Below are positions 8,040-20,007 of a stretch of 64,000 nt of DNA, piece by piece. Both the position numbers and the translations under genes were made by a program. The notes below the pieces were generated by a model, which saw only the letters and a list, made by a program, of their open reading frames with translations, had not been told where the DNA came from and ran no database searches. This DNA comes from Streptomyces sp. HD (GTDB taxonomy: Bacteria; Actinomycetota; Actinomycetes; Streptomycetales; Streptomycetaceae): NCBI RefSeq assembly GCF_028369295.1, contig NZ_JAQMYP010000003.1:271824-335823 (forward strand), written 5' to 3'. The first letter of the stretch is position 1. Each line of letters begins with the position of its first letter.

Positions 8040-11000
8040 ATGAGTGAGAACCGTGCTACGCGTGTGCTCGAAGACGGACAGAAAGACGGTCAAATTCGAG
8101 CATCGGAACTACGCCCGCTGCTCGCCGCGATGACCGCGGCCCGCGACGGCGACTTCCGCCGCCTCCCGGAGACCGGCGAGGGAGTGGTGGCTGAGCTGAC
8201 CGCGGTCTTCAACCAGATCATGGACCGCAGCACCCACTTCAACGGCGAGATGCAGCGGGTGAAACGGGAGTTGGTGCGGCACGGCCGACTCGACGAGCGG
8301 CTCTCGGCGAGCCCGGGTCAGGGCGACTGGACGACCCGCGTCAACGACGTCAACCATGTGCTCGACGCCCTGGTGGCCCCGGCGGCGAACGCGACGCGTG
8401 TCCTGGACGCGGTGGCGGGCGGCGACCTGACCCAGCGCGTCGATCTGCACGACGGCAGCCGCCAGTTACGCGGTGACCTGCGCCGTCTGGGCCGGGCCGT
8501 GAACAAGATGGTCGACCAGCTCTCCCTGTTCACCGGCGAGGTCACCCGTGTCGCCCGCGAGGTCGGCACCGAGGGCCGGCTCGGCGGCCGGGCCAAGGTG
8601 CAGGGGCTGTCCGGCAGTTGGCGGGACGTGACCGAGGCGGTCAACACGATGGCGTCCCGGCTGACCGCCCAGGTGCGCGACATCGCCCTGGTGACCACGG
8701 CCGTGGCCCGCGGCGACCTGACCCGCACGGTCACCGTCGAGGCGACCGGCGAGCTGCTCGAACTCAAGCTGACCGTCAACACGATGGTCGACCAGCTCTC
8801 CGCCTTCGCCGACGAGGTGACGAGGGTCGCCCGCGAGGTGGGCACCGAAGGACAGCTGGGCGGGCGCGCCCAGGTACGCGGCGTCAGCGGCGTGTGGAAG
8901 GACCTCACCGACAACGTCAACTTCATGGCGTCGAACCTGACGTCCCAGGTCCGCAACATCGCCCAGGTCACCACCGCCGTCGCCAACGGCGACCTGAGTC
9001 AGAAGATCACCGTCGACGCCCAGGGCGAGATCCTCGAACTCAAGTCGACCATCAACACGATGGTGGACCAGCTCTCCGCCTTCGCCGACGAGGTCACCCG
9101 CGTCGCCCGCGAGGTCGGCACCGAGGGCAACCTCGGCGGGCGCGCCCAGGTACGTGGCGTCAGCGGCGTATGGAAGGACCTCACCGACAACGTCAACTTC
9201 ATGGCGGACAACCTGACCTCCCAGGTCCGCAACATCGCGCTCGTCTCCACCGCCGTGGCCCAGGGCGACCTCGGCAAGAAGATCACGGTGGAGGCGAAGG
9301 GCGAGATCCTGGAGCTGAAGTCGACCATCAACACGATGGTGGACCAGCTCTCCGCCTTCGCCGACGAGGTCACCCGCGTCGCCCGCGAGGTCGGCACCGA
9401 GGGCAACCTCGGCGGGCAGGCCCAGGTACGCGGCGTCAGCGGCGTGTGGAAGGACCTCACCGACAACGTCAACTTCATGGCGCTGAACCTGACGTCCCAG
9501 GTCCGCAACATCGCCCAGGTCACCACCGCCGTCGCCAACGGCGACCTCTCCAAGAAGATCACCGTGGACGCCCGCGGCGAGATCCTCGAACTCAAGGACA
9601 CCGTCAACACGATGGTGCAGCAGCTGCGCGCCTTCGCCGACGAGGTCACCCGCGTGGCCCGCGAGGTCGGCACCGACGGCCGGCTCGGCGGCCGGGCGCA
9701 GGTGCTGGGCGTCTCCGGGGTCTGGCGGGACCTGACCGACAACGTCAACTACATGGCCGACAACCTCACCTCACAGGTCCGCAACATCGCCCAGGTCACC
9801 ACCGCCGTCGCCAACGGCGACCTCTCCAAGAAGATCGACGTGGACGCGCGCGGCGAGATCCTGGAGCTGAAGACCGCCATCAACACGATGGTCGACACCC
9901 TCTCCTCCTTCTCCTCCGAGGTCACCCGCGTGGCCCGCGAGGTCGGCTCCGAGGGCCAACTCGGCGGCCAGGCCCGGGTGGAGGGCGTGTACGGCACCTG
10001 GAAGCGCCTGACGACGAATGTGAACGAACTCGCGTCGAACCTCACCACCCAGGTCCGCGCGATCGCCGAGGTCGCCTCCGCGGTGGCCCAGGGCGACATG
10101 TCCCGCTCGATCACGGTCGAGACACAGGGCGAGGTCGCCGAGCTGAAGGACAACATCAACCTGATGGTGGCCAACCTGCGCGAGACGACCCGCGCCAAGG
10201 ACTGGCTGGAGTCCAACCTGGCCCGCCTGGCCGCCCTGATGCAGGGCCACCGCGACCTGATGGAGGTCGCCGACCTGCTGCTGCGCGAGCTGACGCCGCT
10301 GGTGAACGCCCAGTACGGCGCTTTCTTCCTGGCCGACCCGAACGAGGAGAGCGCCGCGCTGCGCACCACCATGCCGGCGAAGGGGCTCGCGTTCATCGCC
10401 GGGTACGGCTCGGCGCAGGGCACGACCATCGAGACGGGCGGTCTGCCGGTGCACGGGCTCGTACAGCAGGCGGCCCGGGAGAAGAAGCGGATCCTCGTCG
10501 AGGAGGCCCCGCCGGACTACATCAAGATCAACAGCGGGCTCGGTGAGGCGGCGCCGACCAGCGTCGTCATCATCCCGATCCTCTTCGAGGACAAGCTCCT
10601 CGGCGTGATCGAGCTGGCCTCCTTCTCCCGCTTCTCCGACGTCCACCTGGCGTTCTTCGACCAGTTCGTGAACACCATCGCCGTCGCGATCAACACGATC
10701 ATCGCCAACTCCCGTACGGAGTCCCTGCTCGGCGAGTCCCAGCGCCTGGCCATGCAGCTCCAGGAGCGCTCGGACGAACTCCAGATGCAGCAGGCGGAGT
10801 TGCAGCGCTCCAACGCCGAACTGGAGGAGAAGGCGGCCCTGCTGGCGACGTCGTCGCAGTACAAGTCGGAGTTCCTGGCGAACATGTCGCACGAACTCCG
10901 AACCCCCCTGAACTCCCTGCTGATCCTTGCTCGTCTGCTCTCCGACAACCCGGACGGCCACCTCTCCGACCAGGAGGTGCAGTTCGCGACGACGATCCAC

Positions 11001-12209
11001 CGCTCCGGCTCGGACCTCTTGCAGCTGATCAACGACATCCTGGACCTGTCGAAGATCGAGGCCGGCCGGATGGACGTCCGCCCGAAGAAGCTGCCGCTCA
11101 TCAAGCTGCTGGACTACGTCCACGCCACGTTCCGTCCGCTCACCCTGGACCGGGGGCTCGCCTTCGAGGTGTCGGTCGGCGAGGACGTGCCGCGCGAGAT
11201 GTACTCCGACGAGCAGCGCCTCCAGCAGATCCTGCGCAACCTCCTGTCCAACGCGATCAAGTTCACGGCGACGGGCCGGGTCGAGCTGCGGGTGAACCGG
11301 GTGAAGGACCCCGAGCACCACTACGCCCACGAGGGCGACCAGGTGATCGCGTTCGAGGTGTCCGACACCGGCATCGGCATCGCGCCGGAGAAACTCCCGG
11401 TCATCTTCGAGGCGTTCCAGCAGGCCGACGGCACCACCAACCGCAAGTACGGCGGCACGGGACTGGGCCTGTCCATCAGCCGGGAGATCGCGGGCCTGCT
11501 GGGCGGCCGTATCGTCGCCGAGAGCGAACCCGGCCAGGGCTCCACGTTCACGCTGTACGTCCCGGTCGTCAGCCCCGGTCACTCGGCCACCGGCCCGGTC
11601 CCCGAGAACCGTCCGCTGCCGGCTCCGGAGCTGTCCGCCGAGGCCTACCCGACCGCCCACGACGCGGACGAGACCTGGCCGACGCCGACCAAGCTGGAGG
11701 CGTGGCAGACGGGCCGGGCGGGCCGGGTGCTGCCGGGCCGGCGGGTGCTGATCGTGGACGACGACATCCGCAACGTCTTCGCGCTCACCCATGTGCTGGG
11801 CCGGGTCGGCATGCCGGTGCTGTATGCGGAGAACGGCCGCGAGGGCATCGAGACCCTGGAGCGCAACCCGGACGTCGAACTCGTCCTGATGGACATCATG
11901 ATGCCGGAGATGGACGGCTACGAGACGATCTCCGCCATCCGTCGCACCCCGCGCTGGACGGACCTGCCCATCGTCGCGCTGACCGCGAAGGCCATGCCCG
12001 GCGACCGGGAGAAGTCCATCGCGCGGGGCGCCAACGACTACGTGCCCAAGCCGGTGGACGTCGATCAGCTGCTGACCGTCGTCTGCGACCTCCTGGACCC
12101 CGAGGGCGCGGAGCGCCGCGAGCCGGCCGTCGCGAATCCGGACAACACCGCAGAACCGGGACCGAGCCCTTCCGAGGAGGAAGTGGTCCCGCCGACGATC
12201 ACCGAATGA
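8040..12209 (+). CDS. Soluble HAMP-array hybrid sensor histidine kinase
   Basis: A 1389-aa kinase without signal peptide or membrane segments. From about residue 20 to 720 it consists of tandem HAMP modules of about 92 aa, each with a TTAVAxGDLxxKI segment, [20 protein letters not shown] and [20 protein letters not shown] count seven or eight units. A GAF domain (about 735-895), a coiled coil (895-940), a HisKA domain ([13 protein letters not shown], His951) and a HATPase domain (N-box [25 protein letters not shown]) follow. A C-terminal receiver ends the protein ([12 protein letters not shown], Asp1285; late Lys in VPKPVD). This is the layout of fungal group III (Nik1/Os-1) and streptomycete OsaA-like osmosensing kinases. 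The receiver gene at 12222 follows after 12 bp, so the two form an operon. The ATG at 8040 ([13 protein letters not shown]) has no strong Shine-Dalgarno. Confidence 0.93.
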   Translation: MSENRATRVLEDGQKDGQIRASELRPLLAAMTAARDGDFRRLPETGEGVVAELTAVFNQIMDRSTHFNGEMQRVKRELVRHGRLDERLSASPGQGDWTTRVNDVNHVLDALVAPAANATRVLDAVAGGDLTQRVDLHDGSRQLRGDLRRLGRAVNKMVDQLSLFTGEVTRVAREVGTEGRLGGRAKVQGLSGSWRDVTEAVNTMASRLTAQVRDIALVTTAVARGDLTRTVTVEATGELLELKLTVNTMVDQLSAFADEVTRVAREVGTEGQLGGRAQVRGVSGVWKDLTDNVNFMASNLTSQVRNIAQVTTAVANGDLSQKITVDAQGEILELKSTINTMVDQLSAFADEVTRVAREVGTEGNLGGRAQVRGVSGVWKDLTDNVNFMADNLTSQVRNIALVSTAVAQGDLGKKITVEAKGEILELKSTINTMVDQLSAFADEVTRVAREVGTEGNLGGQAQVRGVSGVWKDLTDNVNFMALNLTSQVRNIAQVTTAVANGDLSKKITVDARGEILELKDTVNTMVQQLRAFADEVTRVAREVGTDGRLGGRAQVLGVSGVWRDLTDNVNYMADNLTSQVRNIAQVTTAVANGDLSKKIDVDARGEILELKTAINTMVDTLSSFSSEVTRVAREVGSEGQLGGQARVEGVYGTWKRLTTNVNELASNLTTQVRAIAEVASAVAQGDMSRSITVETQGEVAELKDNINLMVANLRETTRAKDWLESNLARLAALMQGHRDLMEVADLLLRELTPLVNAQYGAFFLADPNEESAALRTTMPAKGLAFIAGYGSAQGTTIETGGLPVHGLVQQAAREKKRILVEEAPPDYIKINSGLGEAAPTSVVIIPILFEDKLLGVIELASFSRFSDVHLAFFDQFVNTIAVAINTIIANSRTESLLGESQRLAMQLQERSDELQMQQAELQRSNAELEEKAALLATSSQYKSEFLANMSHELRTPLNSLLILARLLSDNPDGHLSDQEVQFATTIHRSGSDLLQLINDILDLSKIEAGRMDVRPKKLPLIKLLDYVHATFRPLTLDRGLAFEVSVGEDVPREMYSDEQRLQQILRNLLSNAIKFTATGRVELRVNRVKDPEHHYAHEGDQVIAFEVSDTGIGIAPEKLPVIFEAFQQADGTTNRKYGGTGLGLSISREIAGLLGGRIVAESEPGQGSTFTLYVPVVSPGHSATGPVPENRPLPAPELSAEAYPTAHDADETWPTPTKLEAWQTGRAGRVLPGRRVLIVDDDIRNVFALTHVLGRVGMPVLYAENGREGIETLERNPDVELVLMDIMMPEMDGYETISAIRRTPRWTDLPIVALTAKAMPGDREKSIARGANDYVPKPVDVDQLLTVVCDLLDPEGAERREPAVANPDNTAEPGPSPSEEEVVPPTITE
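8690..10170 (+). repeat. 276-bp intragenic tandem repeats encoding HAMP modules
   Basis: Five to six consecutive 276-bp units inside the hybrid kinase gene are near-identical at the DNA level. The segment encoding [20 protein letters not shown], for example, recurs almost unchanged at about 8795, 9071 and 9347. The high identity, including third positions, suggests recent duplication or gene conversion between units. Confidence 0.85.
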
Positions 12210-12221
12210 GGCCACTTCACC

Positions 12222-12794
12222 ATGAGCGCTGAGGCAACGACCGACGAGCGTGCGGGAATCCTTCTGGTCGACGACATGGAGGACAACCTGATCGCGCTGG
12301 AGGCCGTCCTGGGGTCCCTCAACGAGCCGCTCGTCCGCGCACGTTCGGGCGAGGAGGCCATGAAGGCGCTGCTGCGCCAGCGGTTCGCCCTGGTTCTGCT
12401 CGATGTCCGGATGCCGGGCATGGACGGCTTCGAGACGGCCACGAACATCAAACGGCTCGACCAGACCAAGGACGTCCCGATCATCTTCCTGACCGGCGCC
12501 GAGGACGACCCCGGCTACGCCTTCCGCGGCTACGCGACAGGCGCCGCGGACTATCTGACCAAGCCGTTCGACCCGTGGGTGCTGCGGGCGAAGGTGACGG
12601 TGTTCCTGGACCTGTACCGCAAGAGCCGCGAGCTGGAACACCTGCTGGCCCAGCGACAGGCCCGGGGCGGCGAGATAGGGACCCGACTGGCCGTACTGGA
12701 GGAACAACTGGCCGCCGACAGTCCGGACCTGCCGACCCTGCGCACACAGGTGAAAGAGCTACGGCGCCTGATCAACAAGGGCCAGGGAATCTGA
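12222..12794 (+). CDS. Stand-alone response regulator with C-terminal coiled coil
   Basis: A 190-aa protein with an N-terminal CheY-like receiver (acidic pocket VDDMED, phospho-acceptor Asp61 in LLDVRMPG, Thr in FLTGAED, Lys in LTKPFDP). A helical tail of about 60 residues (KSRELEHLLAQRQARGGEIG, then LRTQVKELRRLINKG) is probably a dimerising coiled coil. There is no DNA-binding domain, so output is likely by protein contact. It starts 12 bp after the HAMP-array kinase and is the obvious phosphotransfer partner, matching the osaA-osaB type of arrangement (inference). The dispersed repeat at 12795 follows its stop directly. Confidence 0.93.
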   Translation: MSAEATTDERAGILLVDDMEDNLIALEAVLGSLNEPLVRARSGEEAMKALLRQRFALVLLDVRMPGMDGFETATNIKRLDQTKDVPIIFLTGAEDDPGYAFRGYATGAADYLTKPFDPWVLRAKVTVFLDLYRKSRELEHLLAQRQARGGEIGTRLAVLEEQLAADSPDLPTLRTQVKELRRLINKGQGI

Positions 12795-12870
12795 CCCCAA
12801 GGGGCGCGGGACTGTATCGATTTGCGACTCCGCCGCGCGGGCGCACCAGCCACGACGAACCGGCACCCGC
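12795..12870. repeat. Dispersed intergenic repeat, copy A
   Basis: This stretch (GGGGCGCGGGACTGTATCGA, then TTGCGACTCCGCCGCG and ACCAGCCACGACG) matches the intergenic segment at 47645-47725 over about 65 bp with few substitutions. Both copies directly follow a plus-strand gene. Short repeats of this type are common in Streptomyces intergenic DNA and may act as folded 3' ends. Confidence 0.85.
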
Positions 12871-12901
12871 GCGCAGTCCCCCGCCCCCCTCCGCCGAGGC
12901 G

Positions 12902-14776
<1,875 letters not shown>

Positions 14777-14850
14777 GACATCCTCCGGGCCCGCGACTGT
14801 GCGGCTGGCTCAATAGCCGGCTTTGCGGCCGGCTCATTACGGCGGTCTTC

Positions 14851-14879
14851 ACTCGCGAGCCGTTGTTTAACTCGCGAGT
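14851..14879. promoter_or_regulatory. Paired ACTCGCGAG boxes upstream of the acyl-CoA ligase gene
   Basis: ACTCGCGAG occurs at 14851-14859 and again as the perfect 10-bp palindrome ACTCGCGAGT at 14870-14879, 19 bp apart. The second is part of a longer near-palindrome, TTAACTCGCGAGTAA. Position and symmetry suggest binding of a TetR-type repressor controlling the fatty-acyl-CoA ligase; the regulator is unknown. Confidence 0.5.
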
Positions 14880-15047
14880 AACTATCGAGCAGGGATCAGA
14901 GTAAAGGCCGACCGGCCACCGCGTAAGGGGCAGCGGCCTGTCACTTCCTCCAGAGGACTACCCGCCGTATACACAGAGGCCCGCCGCACTTGCGTACGAC
15001 GGACCCCTGTTGCACCGGTTTGCCGGGTCACCGACCGTTACCGGAGG

Positions 15048-16916
15048 TTACTTCTTGCCCTTGCCCGACCCCGCGCTGTCATCGCTGCTCAGCACGGCGA
15101 TGAAGGCCTCCTGCGGAACCTCCACGGAACCCACCATCTTCATCCGCTTCTTGCCTTCCTTCTGCTTCTCCAGCAGCTTGCGCTTACGGGAGATGTCGCC
15201 GCCGTAGCACTTGGCGAGGACGTCCTTGCGGATGGCGCGGATGGTCTCGCGGGCGATCACCCGGGAGCCGATGGCGGCCTGGATGGGGACCTCGAAGGCC
15301 TGCCGCGGGATGAGCTCACGCAGCTTGGCGACGAGCCGCACGCCGTACGCGTACGCCGCGTCCTTGTGCGTGATCGCCGAGAAGGCGTCGACCTTGTCAC
15401 CGTGCAGCAGGATGTCGACCTTGACCAGGCTGGAGGTCTGCTCGCCGGTGGGCTCGTAGTCCAGCGAGGCGTAACCGCGCGTCTTCGACTTCAGCTGGTC
15501 GAAGAAGTCGAAGACGATCTCCGCGAGCGGCAGGGTGTAGCGGATCTCGACGCGGTCCTCGGAGAGGTAGTCCATGCCGAGCAGGGTGCCTCGCCGGGTC
15601 TGGCACAGCTCCATGATCGAGCCGATGAACTCGGTGGGCGCGAGGATCGTGGCGCGCACGACCGGCTCGTACACCTCGTTGATCTTGCCCTCGGGGAACT
15701 CGCTCGGGTTGGTGACGGTGTGCTCGCTGCCGTCCTCCATCACGACCCGGTAGACCACGTTGGGCGCGGTGGCGATGAGATCGAGGCCGAACTCGCGCTC
15801 CAGCCGCTCACGGATCACATCGAGGTGGAGCAGGCCGAGGAAGCCGACGCGGAAGCCGAAGCCGAGGGCCGCGGAGGTCTCCGGCTCGTAGACGAGGGCC
15901 GCGTCGTTGAGCTGGAGCTTGTCCAGCGCCTCGCGCAGCTCCGGGTAGTCGGAGCCGTCCAGCGGATACAGGCCGGAGAAGACCATGGGCTTGGGGTCCT
16001 TGTACCCCCCGAGCGCCTCCGTGGCCCCCTTCTGCTGGCTGGTGACGGTGTCACCGACCTTGGACTGGCGGACGTCCTTCACGCCGGTGATGAGGTAACC
16101 CACCTCACCGACGCCGAGGCCGTCGGCCGACAGCATCTCGGGCGAGTTCGTCCCGATCTCCAGCAGCTCGTGCGTGGCGCCCGTCGACATCATCTTGATG
16201 CGCTCGCGCTTGTTGAGCTGGCCGTCGATGACACGGACGTACGTCACGACACCGCGGTAGGAGTCGTAGACGGAGTCGAAGATCATCGCGCGGGCGGGGG
16301 CATCCTTGACGCCGACCGGCGCGGGGACCTCCTTGACCACCCTGTCGAGCAGCGCGTCGACGCCGACGCCGGTCTTGGCGGAGACCCTGAGCACGTCGTC
16401 GGGGTCGCAGCCGACCAGGTTGGCGAGCTCCTCGGCGAACTTCTCGGGCTGCGCGGCCGGCAGGTCGATCTTGTTCAGCACGGGGATGATCGTGAGGTCG
16501 TTCTCCATCGCCAGGTAGAGGTTGGCGAGGGTCTGGGCCTCGATGCCCTGGGCGGCGTCGACGAGGAGGATGGTCCCCTCGCAGGCGGCGAGCGACCGCG
16601 AGACCTCGTAGGTGAAGTCGACGTGCCCCGGGGTGTCGATCATGTTGAGGATGTGCGTGTTGCCGGGCTCATGGGTCGGAGCCCAGGGCAGGCGCACCGC
16701 CTGGGACTTGATCGTGATGCCGCGCTCGCGCTCGATGTCCATCCGGTCGAGGTACTGAGCACGCATCTGCCGCTGCTCGACCACACCGGTCAGCTGGAGC
16801 ATCCGGTCGGCGAGCGTGGACTTGCCGTGGTCGATGTGCGCGATGATGCAGAAATTGCGGATCAGAGCCGGGTCGGTACGGCTCGGCTCGGGCACATTGT
16901 TAGGGGTCGCGGGCAC
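15048..16916 (-). CDS. lepA: Elongation factor 4 (LepA)
   Basis: A 622-aa translational GTPase that back-translocates or remodels stalled ribosomes. G motifs are intact: AHIDHGKST (G1), RGITI (G2), DTPGHVDF (G3), NKIDLP (G4) and SAKTG (G5). The LepA-specific C-terminal domain is present, with [21 protein letters not shown] choose the GTG at 16916 ([11 protein letters not shown]...) because AGGA lies at proper spacing. An in-frame ATG at 16976 would add 20 unconserved residues. It diverges from rpsT, the usual actinobacterial neighbour. Confidence 0.97.
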   Translation of the reverse strand: MPATPNNVPEPSRTDPALIRNFCIIAHIDHGKSTLADRMLQLTGVVEQRQMRAQYLDRMDIERERGITIKSQAVRLPWAPTHEPGNTHILNMIDTPGHVDFTYEVSRSLAACEGTILLVDAAQGIEAQTLANLYLAMENDLTIIPVLNKIDLPAAQPEKFAEELANLVGCDPDDVLRVSAKTGVGVDALLDRVVKEVPAPVGVKDAPARAMIFDSVYDSYRGVVTYVRVIDGQLNKRERIKMMSTGATHELLEIGTNSPEMLSADGLGVGEVGYLITGVKDVRQSKVGDTVTSQQKGATEALGGYKDPKPMVFSGLYPLDGSDYPELREALDKLQLNDAALVYEPETSAALGFGFRVGFLGLLHLDVIRERLEREFGLDLIATAPNVVYRVVMEDGSEHTVTNPSEFPEGKINEVYEPVVRATILAPTEFIGSIMELCQTRRGTLLGMDYLSEDRVEIRYTLPLAEIVFDFFDQLKSKTRGYASLDYEPTGEQTSSLVKVDILLHGDKVDAFSAITHKDAAYAYGVRLVAKLRELIPRQAFEVPIQAAIGSRVIARETIRAIRKDVLAKCYGGDISRKRKLLEKQKEGKKRMKMVGSVEVPQEAFIAVLSSDDSAGSGKGKK

Positions 16917-17038
16917 GCAGGGTCCTGTCTCTTGAGGCGCCTTATGCCTCGGGTCGGATCGATACGTAGGTTCCATGGTCCCACGGGCGGCGACCCGGGG
17001 GTGGTTTGGGCCACGATGGGCGGGCTTCGGCGACCGGT

Positions 17039-17068
17039 TTGGGGTGGCCGCGGGGCCGCTGGTAGCCT
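17039..17068 (+). promoter_or_regulatory. Candidate rpsT promoter
   Basis: TTGGGG at 17039-17044 and TAGCCT at 17063-17068 are separated by 18 bp. This fits a housekeeping promoter about 95 bp upstream of the rpsT start and implies a leader of roughly 95 nt. Confidence 0.4.
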
Positions 17069-17170
17069 GGGTGGCTGTGTCTCATGCCCTCTCAGCACGA
17101 GGCACACCCCAAGAAAATCATCGGTACGGGTCCCGTGCGGCCCCGTGCCAGAACCTGAAAAGGCTCATTC

Positions 17171-17437
17171 GTGGCGAACATCAAGTCCCAGATCAAGCGG
17201 ATCAAGACCAACGAGAAGGCTCGGCAGCGCAACAAGGCCGTCAAGTCCTCCCTGAAGACCGCGATCCGCAAGGCCCGTGAGGCCGCTGCCGCGGGTGACG
17301 TCGAGAAGGCCACCGAGCACGAGCGCGCTGCCGCGCGTCTGCTCGACAAGGCCGTCTCCAAGGGCGTCATCCACAAGAACCAGGCCGCCAACAAGAAGTC
17401 GGCGCTTGCTTCGAAGGTCGCTGCCCTCAAGGGCTGA
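17171..17437 (+). CDS. rpsT: 30S ribosomal protein S20
   Basis: An 88-aa basic helical ribosomal protein binding the 5' domain of 16S r[23 protein letters not shown] and the terminal [19 protein letters not shown] match S20 throughout. The start is GTG with AAAGG seven bases upstream. It is a single-gene unit opposite lepA and is followed by a strong hairpin at 17561-17613. Confidence 0.98.
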   Translation: MANIKSQIKRIKTNEKARQRNKAVKSSLKTAIRKAREAAAAGDVEKATEHERAAARLLDKAVSKGVIHKNQAANKKSALASKVAALKG

Positions 17438-17560
17438 ACCTCTTCTTTGATCTGACCGCCGGAGGGAATCGAGCGGGCCCTCTCTCATCCGCTCCCGTCC
17501 GGCACCCCGAGCCTGTACGCGGCCTGCGTTCGCCACGCGGGTACGGGCTCAGCAGCTTGA

Positions 17561-17613
17561 ACCGAAGGCCCCGGCCTCCGTCCTTCCCCAGGACGAAGGC
17601 CGGGGCCTTCGGT
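17561..17613. terminator. Bidirectional hairpin terminator between rpsT and the SnoaL-like gene
   Basis: A perfect 17-bp inverted repeat (17561-17577 with 17597-17613, ACCGAAGGCCCCGGCCT and its complement) with a 19-nt loop. It lies between convergent genes and has no clear U-tract, as is usual in streptomycetes. Confidence 0.8.
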
Positions 17614-17657
17614 ATGGTCGGGCCTCTCCTACGACGATCAGGCCCCTGCGGCGACGG

Positions 17658-18053
17658 TCACGACCAGAAGTCGTTGGACTTGTCGAGGTCCGCGATGCAC
17701 TCGTCGAGATCGCTGATCTTGTCTCCCACGACCCGGAAGACGATCGCCTCGTCCTCGTCGATGCTCTTGCCCTGGCGCTCCGCCTTGAAGCGGTGCACGG
17801 AGACCACATGCCCCCGGCCGTCGACGAGCAGGCTGCGGAGCTCGACCTGCATCGTCCCGGCCGTCTCCTCGAAGAGCCGGCCGTACATCTCGATGACCGC
17901 GTCCTGCCCCTTGAAATCACCGGACAGCGGGTGGTTGCCGGGCACGTGATGCGTGCAGTCCGATGTCATCAGCCCACGCAGGGCGTCCATGTCACCCCGC
18001 GTGAAGGCTTCATAACCCTTGCGGACGAGAGTTGCGTGCGGGTGTTCAGCCAT
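17658..18053 (-). CDS. SnoaL-like / NTF2-fold protein
   Basis: A 131-aa protein of the SnoaL-like (NTF2 cone) fold. It has an N-terminal helix with FTRGDMDALRGLMTSD, the HHVPGNHPLSGDFKGQDAVI block and a beta sheet carrying HVVSVHRFKAERQGKSIDED. Members include polyketide cyclases and ketosteroid-isomerase-like enzymes, but most genomic copies are of unknown role, and no biosynthetic cluster is nearby. The ATG at 18053 is preceded by an AGGTGG-like site. The reading frame is open far upstream into holA, but that extension is not coding. Confidence 0.8.
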   Translation of the reverse strand: MAEHPHATLVRKGYEAFTRGDMDALRGLMTSDCTHHVPGNHPLSGDFKGQDAVIEMYGRLFEETAGTMQVELRSLLVDGRGHVVSVHRFKAERQGKSIDEDEAIVFRVVGDKISDLDECIADLDKSNDFWS

Positions 18054-18121
18054 GCCTGATCGCCACCTTCCCTGATGTCCGGCGATGTACGGCTGATACG
18101 CCCGATTCTCCTCTCTTCTCC

Positions 18122-19111
18122 CTAGCCGCGCCCCCGGGACCGCGCGGCCCGCGCGATGGTGACGACCGCCTTCTCCAGGGCGTACTCGGGGTCGTCCCCG
18201 CCGCCCTTCACACCGGCGTCGGCCTCTGCGACCGCCTGCAACGCGACCGCCACTCCGTCGGGCGTCCAGCCCCGCATCTGCTGTCGCACCCGGTCGATCT
18301 TCCACGGCGGCATGCCCAGCTCGCGCGCCAGGTCGGCGGGGCGTCCGCCGCGGGCCGAGGACAGCTTCCCGATGGCCCGTACGCCCTGTGCGAGCGCGCT
18401 GGTGATCAGGACGGGCGCCACCCCGGTCGCCAGCGACCACCGCAGCGCCTCCAGCGCCTCGGCCGCCCGCCCCTCGACCGCCCGGTCGGCGACGGTGAAG
18501 CTCGACGCCTCGGCCCGGCCGGTGTAGTACCGCCCGACCACGGCCTCGTCGATGGTGCCCTCGACATCCGCGACCAACTGACTCACCGCGGACGCCAGCT
18601 CCCGCAGATCGCTCCCGATGGCGTCGACCAGCACCTGACAGGCCTCCGGCGTCGCGGACCGCCCGGTCGCCCGGAACTCGCCGCGCACGAACGCAAGCCG
18701 GTCCGCCGGCTTGGTCATCTTCGGGCACGCCACCTCCCGCGCCCCCGCCTTGCGCGCGGCGTCGAGCAGCTTCTTGCCCTTGGCCTGACCGGCGTGCAGC
18801 AGCACGAGGGTGATCTCCTCGGCCGGCGACCCCAGATACGCCGTCACGTCCTTGATCGTGTCCGCCGACAGGTCCTGCGCATTGCGCACGACCACGACCT
18901 TGCGCTCCGCGAACAGCGAGGGGCTGGTCAACTCGGCCAGCGTGCCGGGCTGCAGCTGGTCCGAGGTCAGGTCCCGCACGTCCGTGTCGGCATCGGCGGC
19001 CCGGGCGGCGACCACCACCTCCCGCACGGCACGGTCGAGCAGCAGCTCCTCCTGACCCACGGCAAGGGTCACGGGGGCGAGAAGGTCTTCGTTCGCAGTC
19101 TTCCTGGCCAT
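18122..19111 (-). CDS. holA: DNA polymerase III subunit delta
   Basis: A 329-aa clamp-loader subunit that opens the beta sliding clamp. LAVGQEELLLDRAV at the N-terminus, the FAERKVVVVRNAQDL segment, LVDAIGSDLRELASAVSQL and FTVADRAVEGRAAEALEALR are typical of actinobacterial HolA. The ATG at 19111 (MARKTANEDL) is taken as start; another in-frame ATG at 19123 would add four residues. The frame stays open through the divergent methyltransferase promoter, but that part is a shadow. Confidence 0.93.
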   Translation of the reverse strand: MARKTANEDLLAPVTLAVGQEELLLDRAVREVVVAARAADADTDVRDLTSDQLQPGTLAELTSPSLFAERKVVVVRNAQDLSADTIKDVTAYLGSPAEEITLVLLHAGQAKGKKLLDAARKAGAREVACPKMTKPADRLAFVRGEFRATGRSATPEACQVLVDAIGSDLRELASAVSQLVADVEGTIDEAVVGRYYTGRAEASSFTVADRAVEGRAAEALEALRWSLATGVAPVLITSALAQGVRAIGKLSSARGGRPADLARELGMPPWKIDRVRQQMRGWTPDGVAVALQAVAEADAGVKGGGDDPEYALEKAVVTIARAARSRGRG

Positions 19112-19159
19112 CGCGTAAAGCATCCCATGGGCCACTGACAACGGGTCGTCCTGCTCACA

Positions 19160-19165
19160 TAGGTT
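19160..19165 (+). promoter_or_regulatory. Candidate -10 of a leaderless promoter
   Basis: TAGGTT lies exactly 6 bases before the GTG start at 19172 and there is no Shine-Dalgarno, so the mRNA probably begins at the start codon. Confidence 0.5.
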
Positions 19166-19171
19166 GGGTCG

Positions 19172-19993
19172 GTGACGACCACCGCATCGCAAGAGGCGTT
19201 CCTGCAAGCGTTCCACGCCGAGCACCCGGCGGTGACCACGGAGGCGCTCGGCTGCGGCCGCGCTCCCGACGGCCGGTCCAGCTACGAGATCCTTTGCGAC
19301 CGGGTGGCCGACAGCAGGCGCGTGCTGGACCTCGGCTGCGGCGACGGCCTGCTGCTTGAGCTCCTGGCCCGAGGTGACGGACGACAGCTCGCGGGCGTGG
19401 ACCTGTCCCCACAGTGCCTGGCCCTGGCACGGCAGCGACCGACGCTCGCCGGGGCGCGCCTGGAAGTGGCCCGGGCCCAGACGCTCCCCTTCGCCGACGA
19501 CGGCTTCGACGCCTGTGTCTCCCACATGGCGCTGATGCTGATGGGCGATATCGAGCAGGTCGTCGCCGAGATCGCCCGAGTGCTGTCCCCCGGCGGGACC
19601 CTGGCCTGCGTGCTGGGTGGCGGAGCCGTCGGCGGCGAGGCCTACGAGCTGTTCATCGGGCTGTTGCGCGGCACGATCCAGGCGGCGCCCGCCTCACAGC
19701 GCATCCCGTCGCTGGGTGACAGCAGGACACGCAGTCGCGAGGGACTCGACGAGCTCCTCGGCCCGGCAGGCTTCACCGCCGTGGACTGGGAGACCGTCCC
19801 CATCGATCTGAGCGGTCCGGTGGACCAGGTATGGGCCGCCCTCTCCGGCGTCTACGACCTCGGCCCGCTCGACGAGACGACCGTCGAGCGCCTGCGCACG
19901 GCCTTCTTCGCCGAGGTGCGCGACATGACGACGCCGGAGGGGCTCGTCCCCTGCGCCTTCACCATCTACCTGGCAACGGCACGAGTGCGCTGA
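19172..19993 (+). CDS. Class I SAM-dependent methyltransferase
   Basis: A 273-aa methyltransferase. Motif I is VLDLGCGDG (about residues 49-57), followed by GVDLSPQCLALAR (motif II acidic residue) and FADDGFDACVSHMALMLM (motif IV region). ARVLSPGGTLACVLGG gives the post-IV loop. This is the ubiquinone/menaquinone or small-molecule methyltransferase type; the substrate is not inferable. It diverges from holA and is followed by a convergent small gene. The GTG start looks leaderless (TAGGTT six bases upstream). Confidence 0.88.
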   Translation: MTTTASQEAFLQAFHAEHPAVTTEALGCGRAPDGRSSYEILCDRVADSRRVLDLGCGDGLLLELLARGDGRQLAGVDLSPQCLALARQRPTLAGARLEVARAQTLPFADDGFDACVSHMALMLMGDIEQVVAEIARVLSPGGTLACVLGGGAVGGEAYELFIGLLRGTIQAAPASQRIPSLGDSRTRSREGLDELLGPAGFTAVDWETVPIDLSGPVDQVWAALSGVYDLGPLDETTVERLRTAFFAEVRDMTTPEGLVPCAFTIYLATARVR

Positions 19994-20007
19994 CCGCCGA
20001 GGAGCCC

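Noticed and set aside
8690..10170. CRISPR-like or mobile repeat array
   Set aside because: The 276-bp repeats are in frame and encode HAMP modules; there are no spacers.
9771..12707. A 978-codon minus-strand frame opposite the hybrid kinase
   Set aside because: Antisense shadow of the kinase and receiver genes; no recognisable domains.
17658..18728. A 356-codon version of the SnoaL-like protein
   Set aside because: The extension overlaps holA on the same strand; the conserved fold starts at 18053 with its own ribosome-binding site.
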